64,000 nt of DNA from Caulobacter sp. SLTY (GTDB taxonomy: Bacteria > Pseudomonadota > Alphaproteobacteria > Caulobacterales > Caulobacteraceae). The notes beneath the pieces are model-generated. The model made no database searches. It saw nothing but the letters and a program-made list of their open reading frames with translations, and was not told the DNA's origin. Where the stretch lies: assembly GCF_009905535.1 (NCBI RefSeq), contig NZ_JAAALA010000003.1, positions 62,001 to 126,000 on the forward strand. Reading direction: 5' to 3'. Both the position numbers and the translations under genes were made by a program. Shown here in pieces: positions 60,927 through 64,000 of this stretch (positions are counted from its first letter, which is position 1; each line of letters starts with the position of its first letter).

Positions 60927-61832
60927 ATGCGAGTCGCCACGATCGTGAGCCTGGGGGCTTCCGCCCTGCTGGGCGTCGGCGCCCTGGTGGTCGCCAAGAC
61001 CATGTTGCCGGCTGGCCAGACCGGCCAGGGGCAAGTGGCCGCGGCGCCGGTACAGAACTTGGTCCCGGTGGTCGCCGCCCGCAACGACATCGGCTTCGGG
61101 GTCAAGGTCACCGACAAGGACCTGATCGTCCTGAAGCTGCCCAAGGACGCCGTGCCGCAGGGCGCCTATAGCAGCATCGAGCAGGTCACCCTGCTGGACG
61201 GCGGATCGCCCGTCACCCTGGCGCGGATCACGGCGCGGGAGCCCCTGCTGCCGGCCAAGCTGTCGGGCGGCGGAGTCAAGGCCAATGTGGCCGCGGTGAT
61301 CGGGCCGGGGATGCGAGCCTATACCATACAGGTGACCGACGTCAGCGGCGGCGGCGGCCATGTGACCCCCGGCGACCATGTGGACGTCATGCTGGCCATG
61401 GAGCCGGTGGGCCCCGGCTTCAAGCCCGAGGGCGCCACCGGCAAGGTGATCGTCAGCGGGGCGGTGCTGCAGAACGTCAAGGTGCTGGGCATGGACATGG
61501 TGGCCGACCCGGCCAACGTCGACAAGTTCATCCCCAAGACCGCCACCCTCGAGGTCAACCTGGAGGACGCCGCCAAGCTGGCCGCCTCGGCCGAGGTCGG
61601 CCGGCTGAGCCTGGCGCTGCGCCGCACCGGGGCGGTGGAGATCGAACAGCCCAAGCCGATCAAGACTCTGACCCTGATGGGGGCCCCGGCCCCCGCCGCC
61701 AGTCCGGTCCGACGGCCGGCGCCGCGCGCGTCGGCCGCGGCCGCCCCCTCCAACGAACGTAGCCTGACCGTCGTGCAGGGCTCGGACCGCAAGACGGTCC
61801 AGGTGCCCGCCGACCGCACGGGAGTCTATTGA
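60927..61832 (+). CDS. cpaB: Flp/Tad pilus assembly protein CpaB, 301 aa
   Basis: An N-terminal membrane anchor is followed by a SAF domain (VVAARNDIGFGVKVTDKDL) and the RcpC/CpaB motif ANVAAVIGPGMRAYTIQVTDVSGGGGHVTPGDHVDV. CpaB is a periplasmic protein that works with the CpaC secretin in tight-adherence pili. The C-terminal tail is Pro/Ala-rich. It is followed 2 bp later by cpaC. Confidence 0.9.
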   Translation: MRVATIVSLGASALLGVGALVVAKTMLPAGQTGQGQVAAAPVQNLVPVVAARNDIGFGVKVTDKDLIVLKLPKDAVPQGAYSSIEQVTLLDGGSPVTLARITAREPLLPAKLSGGGVKANVAAVIGPGMRAYTIQVTDVSGGGGHVTPGDHVDVMLAMEPVGPGFKPEGATGKVIVSGAVLQNVKVLGMDMVADPANVDKFIPKTATLEVNLEDAAKLAASAEVGRLSLALRRTGAVEIEQPKPIKTLTLMGAPAPAASPVRRPAPRASAAAAPSNERSLTVVQGSDRKTVQVPADRTGVY

Positions 61833-61834
61833 TC

Positions 61835-63220
61835 ATGCGCGCCCTGCTCCTGACCGCCGGCGCCGTGATGGCCCTGGCCGCCTGTCCCGCAGCCGCCCAG
61901 TCGGTGGGACCCAACATTTCCAGCGGCGTTCTCAACGACGTCGACTTCCCCAGCTTCACCACCGACGCGGCGCCGAGCCGGGGGATCACCGTGGCGAAGG
62001 ACAAGTCGACGGCCTTCCGACTGGCCAGCCCGGCGGGCCAGATCGTGGTCGCCCAGCCCGACATTGCCGAGATCGTCGCCAATACCGACCGCAGCATCTA
62101 CGTCCGGGGCAAGACGCTCGGGGCGACCAACATCCTGGTCTACGACCCGCAGAAACGGCTGGTGGAGGTGATCGACGTCAAGGTCGGCCACGACATCACC
62201 GGCATCCAGGCCGATCTCGCCGCCGCTCTGCCCGGCGAGCCGATCCTGGTGACCAACTTGGCCGGCGGGCTGATGCTGTCGGGACGGGTCAGCACCACCT
62301 CGGTGGCCATGCGGGCCAAGGCCATCGCCGAACGCTATGCGCCGGGCGCGGTCAGCAGCAGCATCACGGTGGAGACCGCCCAGCAGGTGATGCTGGAAGT
62401 CCGCATCCTGGAGGCCAGCCGCGACAGCCTGAAGGACTTCGGCATCAATCTGGCCATCCAGAACAACAGTGGGGTGATCTTCGCCACCGGCTCCGGCCTG
62501 GTCGGCAACAACCCTGCGACCGGAACCCTGCAGGTCAGCACCAATGTCGGGCCGACCACCATCGACATGACCCTGCGGGCGCTGGAGGAGAAGGGCGTCA
62601 TCCGCACCCTGGCGCGGCCCAATCTGGCGGCGATCAGCGGCGAGGAGGCGACCTTCCTGGCCGGGGGCGAGTTCCCCTATCCGGTGCCCAACGCGATGGG
62701 CGAGATCAGCATCGAGTTCAAGCCGTTCGGGGTGAACCTGAAGTTCACGCCGACCGTGCAGGACAACGGCCTGATCCGGCTGAAGGTGGCGCCGGAGGTC
62801 AGCGCGCTGGACCCGACCAACACCTTGAAATTGGGCAACTATGAGCTGCCGGCCCTGACGGTGCGGCGCGCCTCCACGACCATCGAGCTGAAGGACGGCG
62901 AGAGCTTCGCCGTCGCCGGCATGTTCCAGCAGGACTACGTCAATTCCGCGCGGCAGGTGCCCTGGCTGGGCGACATCCCGATCATCGGGACCCTGTTCCG
63001 CTCGGGCCGCTGGCGTCGGCAGGAGACCGAGCTGCTGATCCTGGTCACCCCCCGGCTGACCACGGCCGGCCAGAGCCACGCCCTGACCCCCAATCCGCAG
63101 CTGGCCACCCGCGAGCCGACCGCCATCGATGTGATCTTCGAAGGCTTGGTGATGGACCAGCCGATGACCGAGCCGGTGGGCGATGATCCGCTGAGCATGA
63201 CCGGTGGGGCCACGAAGTAG
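61835..63220 (+). CDS. cpaC: Type II/IV secretion secretin CpaC (RcpA), 461 aa
   Basis: A signal peptide (LTAGAVMALAACPAAAQ) is followed by a BON-like / pilus N domain (VAQPDIAEIVANTDRSIYVRGKTLGATNILVYD) and the secretin core (VMLEVRILEASRDSLKDFGINL, then VPWLGDIPIIGTLFRS and ETELLILVTPRL). It forms the outer-membrane channel for the Flp pilus. GGAG lies 10 bases before the ATG at 61835. The next gene is a CpaE-like ATPase; cpaD, usual at this place in Caulobacter, is absent. Confidence 0.92.
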   Translation: MRALLLTAGAVMALAACPAAAQSVGPNISSGVLNDVDFPSFTTDAAPSRGITVAKDKSTAFRLASPAGQIVVAQPDIAEIVANTDRSIYVRGKTLGATNILVYDPQKRLVEVIDVKVGHDITGIQADLAAALPGEPILVTNLAGGLMLSGRVSTTSVAMRAKAIAERYAPGAVSSSITVETAQQVMLEVRILEASRDSLKDFGINLAIQNNSGVIFATGSGLVGNNPATGTLQVSTNVGPTTIDMTLRALEEKGVIRTLARPNLAAISGEEATFLAGGEFPYPVPNAMGEISIEFKPFGVNLKFTPTVQDNGLIRLKVAPEVSALDPTNTLKLGNYELPALTVRRASTTIELKDGESFAVAGMFQQDYVNSARQVPWLGDIPIIGTLFRSGRWRRQETELLILVTPRLTTAGQSHALTPNPQLATREPTAIDVIFEGLVMDQPMTEPVGDDPLSMTGGATK

Positions 63221-63248
63221 TCATTCAGACCAGAAGGAAAAGATCCGC

Positions 63249-64000
63249 ATGAGTTTCGCCGATCGCCGCGTCCTGGTCGTCGGGTCGGGTTCGGAGGGGG
63301 AAGCCCTCGCCCAGGCCTGCCGCGCCGCCTTCGAGGGGGCCCGGTTGGAGACGGCCGTCCCGGACGCCATGCCTGCCCAATGGCCGGCCGGCCATGAGCC
63401 GGAGCTGGTGGTCCTGGAGTCGGGCGCCGATCCGGTGGCCCTGGCCGAGCTGATCGCCGGCCTGGCCAAGGCGGCCCAACCGCCGGCCGCCATCTTGGCC
63501 GGGGCCGGACTGTCGGCGGGGCTGGTGCGGGGGCTGCTGCGGCTGCCGCGCGCCGACGTGGTCGAGGCGCCGTTCGGGCCGCGCGAACTGGCCGAGGCGG
63601 CGCAACTGCTCTTGCGGCCTGCCGAGACCCTGGTGGTTCCCGCCGCCCCGACCGGCGGACGATGCTGGACGGTGACCGGGGCGGTCGGCGGGGCCGGGGC
63701 CACGACCCTGGCCATCGAGCTGGCCGCCGCCCTGGCCGAGCGCTCGCAGGGCCAGAAGCGGGTGGCCCTGGTCGACCTGAACCTCGCCGACGGGGCCGCC
63801 GCCGCCTATCTGGGCGCCAGCGCCAACATGATGCTGGGCCGGGCCAGCCAGGAGCCGGAGCGGATCGACGCCGCCTTGCTGGAGGTGTTCGCCTCGCCGG
63901 CCCCCGGCGGCTTCGACCTGATCGCCCAGGCCCGCGACCCGCACGGCTTCGAGACGGCCTCGGCCGAGGCCATCCTGCGGGTGCTGGACGTGGCCATCCA
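63249..64000 (+). CDS. CpaE/TadZ-like pilus localisation ATPase (3' end outside window)
   Basis: An open frame runs from an ATG with AAGGAA 10 bases upstream to the window end without a stop (at least 250 codons). An N-terminal receiver-like domain (VLVVGSGSEGEALAQACRAAF) is followed by a deviant ParA/MinD-type ATPase: P-loop-like VTGAVGGAGATTLAIELAAAL and VALVDLNLADGAAAAYLG. That is the arrangement of TadZ/CpaE, which position the pilus machinery at the cell pole. The P-loop lacks the usual Lys (GGAGATT rather than GKGGVGKTT). Confidence 0.85.
   Translation, partial: MSFADRRVLVVGSGSEGEALAQACRAAFEGARLETAVPDAMPAQWPAGHEPELVVLESGADPVALAELIAGLAKAAQPPAAILAGAGLSAGLVRGLLRLPRADVVEAPFGPRELAEAAQLLLRPAETLVVPAAPTGGRCWTVTGAVGGAGATTLAIELAAALAERSQGQKRVALVDLNLADGAAAAYLGASANMMLGRASQEPERIDAALLEVFASPAPGGFDLIAQARDPHGFETASAEAILRVLDVAI

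Overview
The window is a high-GC, gene-dense chromosomal segment of an alphaproteobacterium, most likely in the Caulobacteraceae (Caulobacter or Phenylobacterium; the genus is inferred, not proven). Pointers are a SapC-family gene, a MutL / DUF3035 lipoprotein / lspA / ileS block, a cpa (tad) pilus operon, a tadA-rluB-rsmD block, many acyl-CoA and MaoC-type fatty-acid genes, and frequent ATGA stop/start overlaps. No rRNA, tRNA, CRISPR array, insertion sequence or phage was recognised.

Layout. 1-7.7 kb holds lipid and oxidoreductase genes, a SapC homologue, a DNA-alkylation repair pair (Ada/AlkA fusion plus Ogt) and an outer-membrane porin. 7.7-14 kb holds a two-component system, a CheW/chemoreceptor pair and an acyl-CoA dehydrogenase. 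14-18.6 kb is a compact divergent four-gene locus: an EAL c-di-GMP protein with a periplasmic sensor and dead GGDEF domain, a periplasmic cupredoxin-like protein, a DUF3034 envelope protein and an exported truncated haemoglobin. 18.6-28.7 kb is a flexirubin/dialkylresorcinol-type biosynthetic cluster: two hotdog dehydratases, DarA- and DarB-like proteins, two cluster-specific companions, a ketosynthase plus a partner without the active-site cysteine, an acyl carrier protein and an ABC-2 exporter. 28.8-32.6 kb holds a second acyl-CoA dehydrogenase with a PsrA-like operator, and small enzymes and regulators.

32.1-42.2 kb is the tadA-rluB-rsmD RNA-modification block, but 7.5 kb lies between rluB and rsmD. 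That interval carries a split phospholipid module (CDP-alcohol phosphotransferase plus membrane partner on one side, CdsA-like plus PlsC-like on the other), a PrfH/RtcB ribosome rescue and repair operon with an extra unknown first gene, and a LysR/MFS pair. 42.2-51 kb holds a YjhX-like gene, mutL, the DUF3035 lipoprotein with lspA and ileS, and small envelope proteins, with two palindromic intergenic repeat elements. 51-59 kb is a single giant autotransporter gene (about 2,700 residues) with near-identical 453-bp internal tandem repeats. 59.4-64 kb holds guanine deaminase and the start of a tad pilus operon (cpaB, cpaC, cpaE/tadZ-like, cut by the window end).

The best candidates for little-described biology are the flexirubin-type cluster in an alphaproteobacterium, the cupredoxin/EAL/DUF3034/haemoglobin locus, and the three-gene PrfH-RtcB operon. 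Functions were assigned by reading motifs and from remembered family features. No database search was run.
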